Assembly: GCA_963922205.1 (NCBI GenBank)
Contig: CAWUHX010000279.1
Span: forward strand, 248,001-312,000
Direction: 5' to 3'
Source: Romanomermis culicivorax
Taxonomy: Eukaryota; Nematoda; Enoplea; Mermithida; Mermithidae
DNA length: 64,000 nt
How positions within the stretch are numbered: position 1 is the stretch's first letter; each line of letters starts with the position of its first letter. Positions 41,527 to 52,284 of this stretch are shown here, one piece after another. The position numbers were made by a program, and so were the translations under genes. Under the pieces are notes generated by a model. That model did no database searches. It saw only the letters and a program-made list of their open reading frames with translations, and was not told where the DNA came from.

Positions 41527-43221
41527 GACACTTTTGAACAAAATAAAAATGAAATTATCATGTTGAACATAATTTTTTTCTCTGTACTGTTAGCCAGTTT
41601 TCCAATCAAACTGGCCCTGACTCAATTTTTGATCTGGGGCTACTTTCACTATTCACAAGTTCGATGGTTGAGTCGTACCTCTCACATGCTCAGTGGTGTC
41701 AAGCAGAAATACAGTTAGTCAAAATTACAGTTTTCTGGCGCCTAGTGCAAGAATCTATGTTGTAATTCTTGGGATTGGCAAACTCGCTGTTTTTTTCCAA
41801 ATTATGCTTATTTGGGAAAAATGTTTAAAAAGCTGAAAATGTTAATTATCGACGCATGAAAAACAATATTGGTGCGCTTTCTAACGTGAGCATCTGAAAT
41901 TGGCCAACGTAGTGGAAAATAGTGAGTTGTTTTTCGAACATTGCTTTACACGTACTCTGGTTGTTAGTGCATGAATTGTGAAATTTCTATAGCTCATTGG
42001 CTTGGGTACATGAAAACAATTATCTAAGTGCAACTGGAAATTGGCACAATAAAGTATCACTGTACCGCTACATTTTGGTGCAAGCGAAACCTTTATAGAG
42101 GTGCCCTGAACTCTTCTAAAGGTCCAGTGGTACCTAAATAGAGGTAGGTGCAAGAGAAAACGCCATTCAATTAGTTCAGTTAATTATTATTTTCTGTGGT
42201 GTAGTGTGTGTCAGTTCTGTGGTGCAGAGTTTGGTACAGGTCAATTTTTACGCCCCTGAATCAATAGAAAGGCTCAGATGCGTTTGGTACATCTAGCCCC
42301 TTGTCTAATGCTGAGAACTAGTCCGTCTGGTAGTTGCCAGTTGAGCCATTTTCCATGGATATGATACATTGACCACTTTTTCTAGTGGTTACTTCATGTG
42401 ATTGTTAAGAATCTAATGTTTCCGTCATGTGAACAAAATATTCGTATTCGAGACATAAAACACAAAAAGCGAAAAAACCTAAAAGTAATCGGCTCCGTTG
42501 GTAATATATATGGAATAAAGTTAATCCTGAACCTGTTGAAAAAGAACTACTCTAGGAGTATTTTGTGCAAGTGAACAAGCAAGTAATCCTCAACTCTTGA
42601 CCTCCTAATACAGTGCAAAATAACGCTGGTGAACTTCTAGGTTGCTGCTAGCAGAACTTGATGAATAGAAAGATCACCACCACTAGTAATGTGTGCTCTG
42701 TTAAATTTTTCCATGACTTGTTTCACGATTTTCAAGCTTCGCTGTACATCCACCGAATAATAAAAATCGTATGCTTGATGAGAAACTGTTTTTGACTAGC
42801 CAATTCTTTATTTCTAAGCAGATTGCAATTCGTGTTCAATCATTTTCGAGACTCCAGTAAAAGTCCAAAGACCTAATAGGGGTGAAGACTTTGCGAGTTA
42901 TAGTCACAGTAGTGGAGAAACGTTATATTAAAGTCTGGTTTTTAGAAATAGACTGGCGTTGTATATATTGCAACGAAACTCATGAGGATTAGATTAAGAT
43001 CATATTCCTTAACCGAAAAAATCCAATTGTAATGGTAAACAATTGTAAGCTGTCAAAATTCATCCTTAACCGGACCGACTGCAAGTGATCGGCCGTATTT
43101 TTAATGGCAGTTCAGAGGGGTTTACCCGAAAGACGCGTACGTACTTCCCATCATGGATGATGGAACTCATATTTTGATGAAACATAAACTGTACGGGTGC
43201 AACGCGAGAAGTATATTGTAA
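41527..43221. other. Unassigned sequence, no gene seen
   Basis: About 1.7 kb with no recognised repeat family, conserved frame or RNA gene. It is the least repetitive long stretch in the right half of the window. Confidence 0.35.
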
Positions 43222-43527
43222 AGGCCCTGTCATACTTCGCCGCGCGGTACCGCGTGGTGCCGGTTGTCCTATTCATATTAACAGGCGGCGCCGCTTTTTT
43301 ACTTTTGGATTTTGCTCTTTTCAAAAAATGTGTATTGATTCAGTTGAAGCCTGATGGGGCGCCGCGCGGCGCCGCAGAAATACAAAAACCTATTCGGTCT
43401 TCAAAGGCGGTACCGCGCGGCGCCGGCCGTTTTTTCCAAACTGGGGGGGGGGGGGGGGGTGGGTGATGTTGGGTACATGGTTGGCCAAGTTGGGGGGTTC
43501 CCCCCCAACCCCCCAAGTATAGGTATG
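43222..43527. mobile_element. Chimeric C/B element
   Basis: Begins with the family C end AGGCCCTGTCATACTTC and about 210 bp of C body. Near 43432 it changes into the right part of a family B element (CCAAACTGGGGG onward) ending TATAGGTATG at 43527. An intact C-in-B arrangement is seen at 45787-46285; here a deletion appears to have joined the two. Confidence 0.55.
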
Positions 43528-45778
43528 ATTTTGGCATAAAAAAACAACGATACGAACGAAGGAAGAAAGGATAGGAAAAGCGTGAGTAAAAGCTGATTTC
43601 TTGCATCCTACAGTAACAGAATACTTGTTGGGGAAGAATTAGCATCGTTAAAAACTTGTAGACTGAAAGTCATTTCAAGAGTTAGAGGCACTGTGCAACT
43701 TAGCCTCAAAAATTTGGTTGCACAGCTCGAAATTTGGTTGCTGTGTGCGAAAAAACCCTGCTAACAGCGATATAAAGATTAAATTAAGGATGTCTGTCGC
43801 GCCGCGGAAATTTTGGTTGAAAAATTGTGCCAACAATGTCAATTTTTAGTGTTCTAATCAAAAAACAATAATAAAAAGTTCGGTTCCAAATCCCACTTAA
43901 TGAAAAGGAGAAGTTAACAATTCCATTCACTCACAAATTGTTGACAATCTCAATGTCTGTTGCGAAAATAAAAATATACTATTTTAATGGAATTTCGCTC
44001 GCATTTGATACAAATAAAAGTAGTCAACATCATACTTACTGACTCGGGACGGAAAATTTGGCTTTTTCAGCCCCTAAACTTTCTAAAATTAAGGAAATTT
44101 TAAGAAAAAAAAATTAAGAAAAATTAAGGAAAACAGTTTTAAATCCGAATCTGACTGAATGAAGAGAGAATATTCAGAATTTCTTTTCACTCATCAGTCT
44201 TGACAGCCTATAAAGTTTGCTGCAACGATACTAATACACTGTTCAAAGAGAAATCGTTCGCGTTCGGGTCAAATATACGAATAGAAAATATTATATTCAT
44301 TGATTCGGCGCGAAGCGCCGAAAAATTTCTGCATTTTCAGCCCTAAACGTCTAAAAATAAAGGAAATTTAATTTTTGACCAGCCAAAAAATTTGTGCCAA
44401 TTGGCACAAACGCTCAAAATTTTTTGTGCCATTCCAAATTTTTTAGTGCCAAAAACCATGTTTTGGGAAACCTGGGAAACTCAGGGGATTTTTTTCTTGG
44501 GCCGCATGTTGATACAAAAGGCCCAGCGCTTGGTGTATGACTACTTGTAAGGTCGGAGAGCGGCTTGTTAAAAATAGTTATTTTTGATTTTTTCATTTAA
44601 GTTTTATATCTTTGCTGCTTATAAATTGTGGAACAGCAGTTGAAAAAACTTGATTAAAACGTTAATAATAAAGCGGTAATAAAAAAGATCGTTAATCAGC
44701 AGTTTCAGTGGAATGTGCTGAAAAATGAATTTTCCGACATTCTAGAAGCCTCAAAATCAAAATTTTTCAGCGCTAGGCACCGAACAAGTTACTCTAGCCA
44801 GACTTTTGATTCCTCACCCAAAACTCTTTAATTTAAAAGTCAGGAACTGACACGGAGTGAATGAAATACAAGGAAAGTAACTTTTGATCATTTTTCTGAT
44901 GGAATTAAGCAAATTTATCAATTTTAGAGTGAGCGACCAAAAATTAATCTGTGCAACCAAACTCTTCCCCAAGTTACAGATCAACCTGGCTTGTGTGAAA
45001 AAATCCTGATGATTGATTCAAATAATGACTGATCTACTTTGTGAGCCTTATTATTCTGTGTGTGATTAAGAATGTATTCAAAAGGATTTGCGGTTTTTTT
45101 CCTGTGATTTTGGAGAGTGTTTTTGATTAAATTTTTTTGCAAAAAACTTTGTTTTTCACTACCACATTTATTTACAAACTTTTTAGTTTTGGCTTGTTGA
45201 AATTCCTATTGGCCTGTAAAATTTTGACCTTAGGACCCAAATGGCCTTTCGAGAAAAAACCAAAAGAAACCCTGTAATACACACTCTAAGAGTATATAGT
45301 GTAAAAAACAAAAATTGTGTCTCAATTGTCTATGTCAAAAACCTGGGAAATTATTAATGGATACTTCGGAAATTCAGAGGATTTTTTTGGCCAGTAGTGT
45401 AGGAACCCTGTAAAATATTATATATTTGACCCGAATGCGAACGACTCCTCTTGGAGCTTTGTATTAGTATAGTTGCGGTTGCAGCAAACCTTATAGGCTG
45501 TCAATGATTGATGAATGAAAAGAAATTCTGAATATTTTCCGTTGTTATATTCGGATTAAAAGGAAACATAAATGTCTACTCACTAGTCGCATAAATCCAT
45601 GCTCAAACTTAACAACTCATATACAGTAATTAGCATCTTGAAATTATGAAGATACCAACCCCAAATTAGATTTCCAAATTCATCGACTTCATCCAGGCTA
45701 TCGTCCATGGCAATGCGCCTTACTGGCTGATTGTCACCCTATTTCAATCATAATGCCATGATTGTGTTGTAAAGCTGC
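43528..45778. other. Decayed repeats, including N and O fragments
   Basis: Contains N-like termini (about 43690-43757, and inverted at about 44925-45011), the near-identical F fragment at 44134-44466 listed separately, a degenerate hairpin near 44757, and a GGCTTGTTG/GGCCTGTAAAATTTTG block near 45190-45290. No host gene is visible. Confidence 0.4.
44134..44466. mobile_element. Family F fragment (F3), near-identical to F2
   Basis: 333 bp matching 38692-39024 almost base for base by eye (one difference noted near the right end), including the hairpin at 44306-44320. Both element ends are missing. Confidence 0.75.
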
Positions 45779-45786
45779 CCTGCAAA

Positions 45787-46285
45787 CATACCTGTACTTG
45801 GGGGGCTTGGGGGAAGACCCCCCCCCAACTTGGCCAACCATGTACCCAACCCCCCAGTTTGGAAAAAATTAAAAGATTTTGCAAAAAAGTGTATGTTTTT
45901 TGGCCTTTTTTGGGAAAAATTTCGACTTTTTTCGACCCCCCCCCAAATTTCGGATTTACCCCCCCCCAACTGGTCGGAGGTCTTAAGGCCCTGTCATACT
46001 TCAACGCGCGGCGCCAGTTGTTCTATTCATACTAAAAAGCGGCGCCGGCCGGCGCTGCGCGGTGCTGCGCGGTACCGCCTTTGAAGTATGAATAGGTTTT
46101 TGTAGTTTTTGTGGCGCCGCGCGGCGCCCCATCAGGTTTCAACTGAATCAATACACATTTTTTGAAAAGAGCAAAATCCAAAAGTAAAAAAGCGGCGCCG
46201 CGCGGCGCCGCCCATTAGTATGAATAGGACAACCGGCACCGCGCGGTGCCGCGTGGTGAAGTATGACAGGGCCTTTACAGGTATG
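45787..46285. mobile_element. Family B MITE, copy 6, split by family C element
   Basis: Ends CATACCTGTA and TACAGGTATG. The flanks CCTGCAAA (45779-45786) and CCTGCCAA (46286-46293) match at 7 of 8. C1 is inserted at 45986-46274. Confidence 0.82.
45986..46274. mobile_element. Family C element with TTA target duplication (PIF/Harbinger-like)
   Basis: 289 bp with perfect 17-bp inverted ends AGGCCCTGTCATACTTC, flanked by TTA on both sides (45983-45985 and 46275-46277), the target type of PIF/Harbinger elements. The body is dense in GGCGCCGCGCGGCGCC-like palindromes, very unlike the AT-rich surroundings. Confidence 0.75.
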
Positions 46286-46489
46286 CCTGCCAACTAGAAG
46301 AATTCCAACGTCAGATCCAATTCCAACTCACAACATTGATGCAAAAATATATATTGTGAAAGGTTACCAGCCATGTGCTCCTTCACATGACCAGCTGATG
46401 ACATAGATGCCTTCAGTGCCTGCAATAATGACTCAATTGAATTCATGTGCACACCAGTTTCTGGAGCTGTAAAATTGATCGAGTGGTTT

Positions 46490-47235
46490 ACTGTGTAGTG
46501 AACACTTAAGAATATCGGGTCGGAGTCCAGGTCTAAAATTTTAAGAATATTAGGTCTGGGTCCAGCAAAATGGTCAGGTAATTTCAGGTCCTGTTTCGGG
46601 TCCGGGTCCGTTATATTTTTACACATGCTGCGCTTTTTTGTGTGACATACATATGTGTATATTTTTGTATATTTTCATATATGTACCTTTGTGTATATTT
46701 TCATATATACATTTTATACATTTTAAATCTAAGTCAGTCTCATAGTGATCTAAACAACAGAGTTTTATTTGTTACTTTTCATATTATAACAAATAATTGA
46801 TGTGTCATTACATTATTCAATGTGAGTGTTTGATTTCAGCTGAATACTATAGTTTTTTTAATAAACTACTTCTAAATTCAAAAATGACAAAAAACCAATA
46901 CTGTTGTCAAAATTGTTCACAGGAAGGTTTTACTGTATGATTTTTCATTCAGAAAATTGTTGAATGCTAGTTGTATAAATCCACAAATTTTTAGCGCTAT
47001 GTGAGTTATGGTTTGGCAAAAGCCAAAAAGTTCCATTTTTCTAATTCAGAAGCCGGAAAAACAGACCATAAATTATACATCAGACCCGAATCGAAATTGT
47101 GACAATTTTTTCGGGTCCGGGTCCAAAATTTTGGAAATATCGGGTTCGGGGTCCAAAATTTCGAGAATATCGGGTCTGGGTCCAGCAAAATGGTCGGGTA
47201 ATTTTGGGTCCTATTTCGGGTCCAGGTACCCGCTA
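46490..47235. repeat. Direct repeats rich in CGGGTCCGGGTCC
   Basis: Two related stretches (about 46510-46615 and 47095-47232) share GTCTGGGTCCAGCAAAATGGTC, AGGTCCTGTTTCGGGTCC-like words and repeated TCGGGTC(T/C)GG. Same orientation, about 590 bp apart. They may be the ends of an old element; no class is assigned. Confidence 0.45.
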
Positions 47236-47716
47236 CATCTTTAGTGAACATACCCCTGATCCTACAAATTCTCTATATATTTCACTAAACCCATATACAG
47301 TAATATTGCTTACACTCAAACGATTATAGACTTTCCATAAGTTGCTGTGGATAGTTGTTAGATATCCATTCTTTTATAGTCATTAGTAACATCTCCTTCG
47401 AACAATTTTCTACGGGCACCATAAATATCCACCCACTACCAGGTGCATACCCATCAAGAACCCAAAGCCCGTCCATATGATATCCTTAAAAAACAGACCC
47501 TAAGTCCCATCCAAGCCCATATATGTAACTGGAGGGGAAAGTGCTATGGGAACCCCCCCCCAGAAATTGAGGACCATATGGCTAGCCATTGGGCGACCGC
47601 CCCCCAGGATTTTCCAACCCTATGGCTAGCCATATGGTAGCTGTAGAAACTCCCATACTTTTGGTCGGAAAAATACTGAAAAATGGCAATTTTTTGAACA
47701 AAAAATGGTCAAAAAG

Positions 47717-49403
47717 GGTGACCGGACATTCGAGCGCAGGACAATAGGGCGTGGACATTAGAGTGCAGACATTAGGGCACAGGGACATTAGAGTGCGGAC
47801 ATTAGAGTGCAGAGACATTAGAGTGCAGGACAATAGAGCGCAGGGACATTAGAGCGCAGGACCATAGAGCGCAGGGACATTAGAGCACATGACAATAGAG
47901 CACAGGGACATTAGAGCGCAGGACAAAAGAGTGCAGACATTAGACTGCAGGGATATTAGAGCACGGACATTAGGGTGCAGGACAAAAGAGTGCAAGGACA
48001 ATAGATTGCATCTATTGGTTCGAAAAAATTTTAACAAACTTTCCGTGGTCTGCAATGAACGCGAATTTTAAATTGCTTTTGAACATGAAAAAAGAATACT
48101 GAGCAAGCAGCTTTATTTCAAAAGCTGACAAAAAATTGTGTGACTGATTCTGTATGCAGGTTAGAAATTCAAGATGCATTCATACCTGTAAGACCTCCGA
48201 CCAGTTGGGAGGGGGTAGAAAAAAATCGAAATTTTTCCCAAAAAAGGCCAAAAAACATACACTTTTTTGAAAATTTTTTCAATTTTTTTCCAAACTGGGG
48301 GGATCTGGGGGGGGGGGAAATGATTTTGGGTACAGGGTTGGCCAAGTTGGGGGGGGGTCCCCCCAACCCCCCCCAAGTACAGGTATGGATGCATTCGAAA
48401 ATAACAAAATGAAACAATGTTATTCGAAGGTTCAAAGGTCAAATATGTGCGAATTTTTTTGCAACTTTTGACAAGTATTCCATGGTGGAAAAATGCTTTG
48501 GCTTTGACCTGAACTTCAGAGACACGAAAAAATTAAAGAATGTATTTTTGGGCTGAAAGGTAGTTATTTTCAATTATTTTATTTTCGTTTTTTTGTTTTG
48601 CTCTGATCTAATTTTCCTGTGCTCTATTGTCCTGCGCTTTAATGTCTCTGTGCACTACTCCATGCTCTTTCGTCCTGCGCTCTAATGTTCTTGCGCTCTA
48701 TTGCGCCTATCCGTTATTGTCCTGTGCTCTATTGTCTCAATAACCGACACAGAATTTGTTTTGGGGGAGGGACGGAAATTTTTTATTTACAATTTTTATA
48801 TTTTTGTTAAATTATTTGCTTCGATATGCACACGATTTTTTCTTTTTTTGTTAATTTTTTCTAAATAAGACAAAACGAAAAAAAAGATGAAACAATGAAA
48901 CAACTGGCAAGAAAATAGAGGATAGATGAATGGAGAAAAAATTCGAAAAAAGTTAATTTTGGCTGAAGTATTTAATTAAGTTTTGTAGATTTCTACATTT
49001 AACCATTATCTTGATAATTTTAATTTTTATACAATGAGTTTAGGAGGCGCAGCCGCTCCCCCCTGCAACCACTACTGTATTGTCTCCAATGTCCGTGCTC
49101 TATTGTCCCTGCACTCTATTGTCCTGCGTCTAATGTCCGTGCTCTAATGTCCCTGCGCTCTAATGTCCGCGCTCTAATGCCCGCGCTCTATTGTCCTGCG
49201 CTCTATTGTCCTTGCGCTCTATTGTCCTTGCGCTCTATTGTCCCTGCGCTCTATTGTCCCACGCTCTAATGTCCCTGCACTCTAATGTCCTTGTGCTCTA
49301 TTGTCCTGTGCTCTAATGTCTTTGCGCTCTAATGTCCATGCTCTAATGTCCCGGCGCTCTAATGTCCGCACTCTATTGTCCTGTGCTCTAATGTCTCGGT
49401 ACC
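47717..49403. mobile_element. Element D: inverted termini made of a 15-17 bp minisatellite
   Basis: The left end (47717-48013) is an array of ACATTAGAGCGCAGG and ACAATAGAGCGCAGG variants. The right end (49074-49403) is the same unit inverted (CTCTAATGTCCCTGCG), with a further inverted block at 48597-48740. The outermost bases (GGGTGACCGGACATT; inverted right end GGTACCGAGACATT) are related. TCAAAA occurs at both junctions, a possible short target duplication. It contains B7 and no transposase frame. Confidence 0.6.
48181..48387. mobile_element. Family B MITE, copy 7 (inside element D)
   Basis: 207 bp, ends CATACCTGTA and TACAGGTATG, with a perfect 8-bp duplication GATGCATT (48173-48180 and 48388-48395). 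Confidence 0.85.
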
Positions 49404-49624
49404 ATCAAAATGTCCATCTTCCCGGCCCTTTGCACCAGGAATACATTTTTTGGTATTTTTAGAAAAAAATACGATTTTTTGAACTATTTTTCGGACCCTT
49501 TTTGTTCTATTTTCTTTCTTTTAGAGACCCTCCCCCCAAAATTTTGTAAATTACTGACCCCCGGCCCAAAAAGGTGGCCCGACCCCCCTTGATCTCAGGG
49601 CCCCGTTACATGTATGTCCAAGCC

Positions 49625-50883
49625 TCATCCTTTCAACTTTCCCAAAATTTTACTACCACCTCGTTTTATTGATTTTCCATTACTAACACTAAGCAAACCC
49701 TCAGCCTAAGCCTTGAAACTGTACAAGAAATTCAAACTTAACACTCACCACAGTGGTACTTTCATTTCCCAAACTTTGACTCATCAATGTCGACAACCTT
49801 GTTTTTTCCACCAAGTTTTTAACCATGATTAATCAAGGCGTCAAATACCACTTCAGAACAAAATGACAGCCAATCCACCAATGTTTTTGAACTTTCAAAT
49901 CAACATTAATTGCCAATCACTAGCAGACTGATACATACTGCCCAAAAATGGGCAAAACCCAATTTTATGCATATTGGCAGATTAGCTCCTTCAAAAAATG
50001 TTCCAAACCTAAAATCAGCATCCTTCTTTTTACCAATCACTGCAGTAACCCACCATAATAAAAACCTGAGTCCGATTCCCGTGTCGCATCGTTGACCCTT
50101 CTTCATCTTTCTCAAAATTTTTTGCACACTGCCCCATCTCAACCCATCATTTCTAAAAATGTAAAAATCACGATCATCATGAATCATGATCATCAAAAAT
50201 CACTTCTTCACAACTTACCAACTGCTGTCATTCCTCTAAGTCATTATGCTGCCACAGTTTGGGCATTCCAACGTTCCTGCAATTGGCACAAGTCCCCACT
50301 CACCCAATTTTTCGGCTGTTCTTTGAGGATCTTGATCAGGGCCACAAGCCAACAAAATATCCAGAAAATTGATCTGTAAAACACTCCTCATCAAAATCAA
50401 CTTTTCAGAATTTTCTAAGAATCAACTACAGCAATTTATCACCAATCGCTCACTTGTGCCAATTGGCACAAACGCTTAAAGGTTTTTGCACCATTCCAAA
50501 TTTTTTTATGCCAAAATCCATGTTTTTTTGTGCCAAAACCCAAACTTTAAGTATGAGTGAAAAGTTGAATGAAAAAAGAGCACATTTCCATATGACATAC
50601 AATAAGATTGCATAAAAGGTTTATAACACAGTTTTATATAGGACATATTCTTTCAAAACTTAATATTTGTAAAAATTTGCATTGGCAAGTTTTGGTCAGT
50701 TTTCATTTTCCAATCTGACAGCACCGCTGCCACGGCATTACCAAGCAGCTATTTTTTGGTGCCATAACATAGTTTTTTGCACAAAAACATTTTGGAACAG
50801 TGCAGAAAAATTTGAGCATTTGTGCCAATTGGTACAAAATGTTTGGCTGCTCAAACACTAAATTTCATCGATTTTTAGATGTA
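49625..50883. other. Unassigned sequence with F-like fragments
   Basis: 49625-50445 shows no recognisable gene. F-like palindromes (TTGTGCCAATTGGCACAA and variants) appear near 50455-50475 and 50815-50840. Confidence 0.35.
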
Positions 50884-52284
50884 GGGGGGTTGGGAAAAAC
50901 CCATTTTCAAAATTTCGAATTTAAGTTTTTAGGGTTTTTTTGAGTTTTTTAGGGATTTTGATGGGTTTTTCTGGGTTTTATCAGGGGTTTTTTCAAATTT
51001 CACAATACTGGATCTGAACCAAGTAAAATTAAAGCAAATGCAACACCAGTAAAGTTTTATTCTTCATAAAGCAAAAGATTTTGATATCATTTTACCTGAT
51101 TTTAAAACAAAAATATTCAAATTACTCATCGTAACAAATGAAATCCTCGACCTCCGCATCATCGAAAAAATTGTGGGCATTGAATTTTATGAAGACTAGT
51201 TTATTGACTGACACAGATGATTATGCAACCTGGTGTGAACAAAGCCAGATGTTGAAAAAATATGCTTCGATGACGCAATGGACATCACCGAGGGAAACAC
51301 CTGATTATAACATGACAAAATAAATTATGCCTGTTTGTCTAGTCATAAAAACGTACTCTCAAAGCAATTTTTACAACACAGGCTACGTTTTGCCTTGAAT
51401 CAACCAATATGCATAGCAGATTTATGGCCCCTCACAAAACGTATTCTTTTTTTCAATTTCACTTGCCAAAATCATATATTCAGTGAGTGGTTTGTAAATC
51501 GTGACTTTTCGGGCCGAAAAAAGTTTGATGTTTCTTCAACATTCATATTGCTTGTAGACAGTCAACCAGCATACTTAGTGACACTGAAAGGGGTGTTAAG
51601 GGGTTCGCATTTCACCAATAGACTCAGCTGCCTGCTGCCGCCGAGAATGGCAAAATCCTTCATTTTCAGCCCATTTTTGAACCCGGAAAGCTGCCAGCTG
51701 CTTCTCTCTCCAAGGGTCTGCCGTCTCCATCAAAACTTTGGGGCTGCTCAAGTCAGCTCTCGAGCTGCTGATGACTGTGAGCCGTACGTAAACAAAAACT
51801 TTAGCAGTTACATACGATACAAGTAATGCTGTGTATTGCTCACTACTACTGCTCTTGAGTGCTTATGACTCATGAGCAGTAAAATCTGTCTAATATTCAG
51901 ATAAACTACCTGAGTGAACCAACTTTAACAAAAAAACAATTTAAACATCAGTTATATTTATTGAATATGAATCCTTAGCTTTTAGACTAGAATAACTCAA
52001 CTCAACAGAACAGTCATACAAACTGAATCAAATATTGTTGAAAGTTTCCTGAATTGAAAATTTACGAAGCATTTCATTTGTTTGTTGTGTCGTGTAATCT
52101 CATCTCAAATCTGTTGTCATGTCAGTGTCAGAAGAGACTGCATTGCAGTTACTACAGTTGACCCAACTCTCAATTTAATGTTAAATCAGGAAGAAATTCG
52201 TATTCTTGAAAACGAAATAGAAAAAAGTGAATTTTTTTCTTTGAATTTTTTCTTAAACCCAAAAATGCCTGATTTTCCAACCCT
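50884..52284. mobile_element. Family H-like relic
   Basis: The left part has GGGGTTGGGAAAAACCCA followed by GGGTTTTT words, and the right part has AAACCCAAAAATGCC...TTTTCCAACCCT, like the ends of H1. Frames such as 51138-51323 and 52160-52408 could be transposase debris but match nothing I recognise. No target duplication found. Confidence 0.4.

Larger units (their letters stand above)
47518..49616. mobile_element. Family A MITE, copy 6, split by element D
   Basis: Ends CATATATGTAACTGG and CCCCGTTACATGTATG, with a perfect 8-bp duplication TCCAAGCC (47510-47517 and 49617-49624). About 1.69 kb of element D is inserted in its centre (about 47717-49403). Confidence 0.82.

Noticed and set aside
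47717-48013. CRISPR-like array
   Set aside because: Units are contiguous variants without unique spacers, in a eukaryotic transposon-rich setting.
51335-51826. 163-codon frame as a host gene
   Set aside because: No recognisable domain, lies within an H-like relic, and has no supporting splice or start context.
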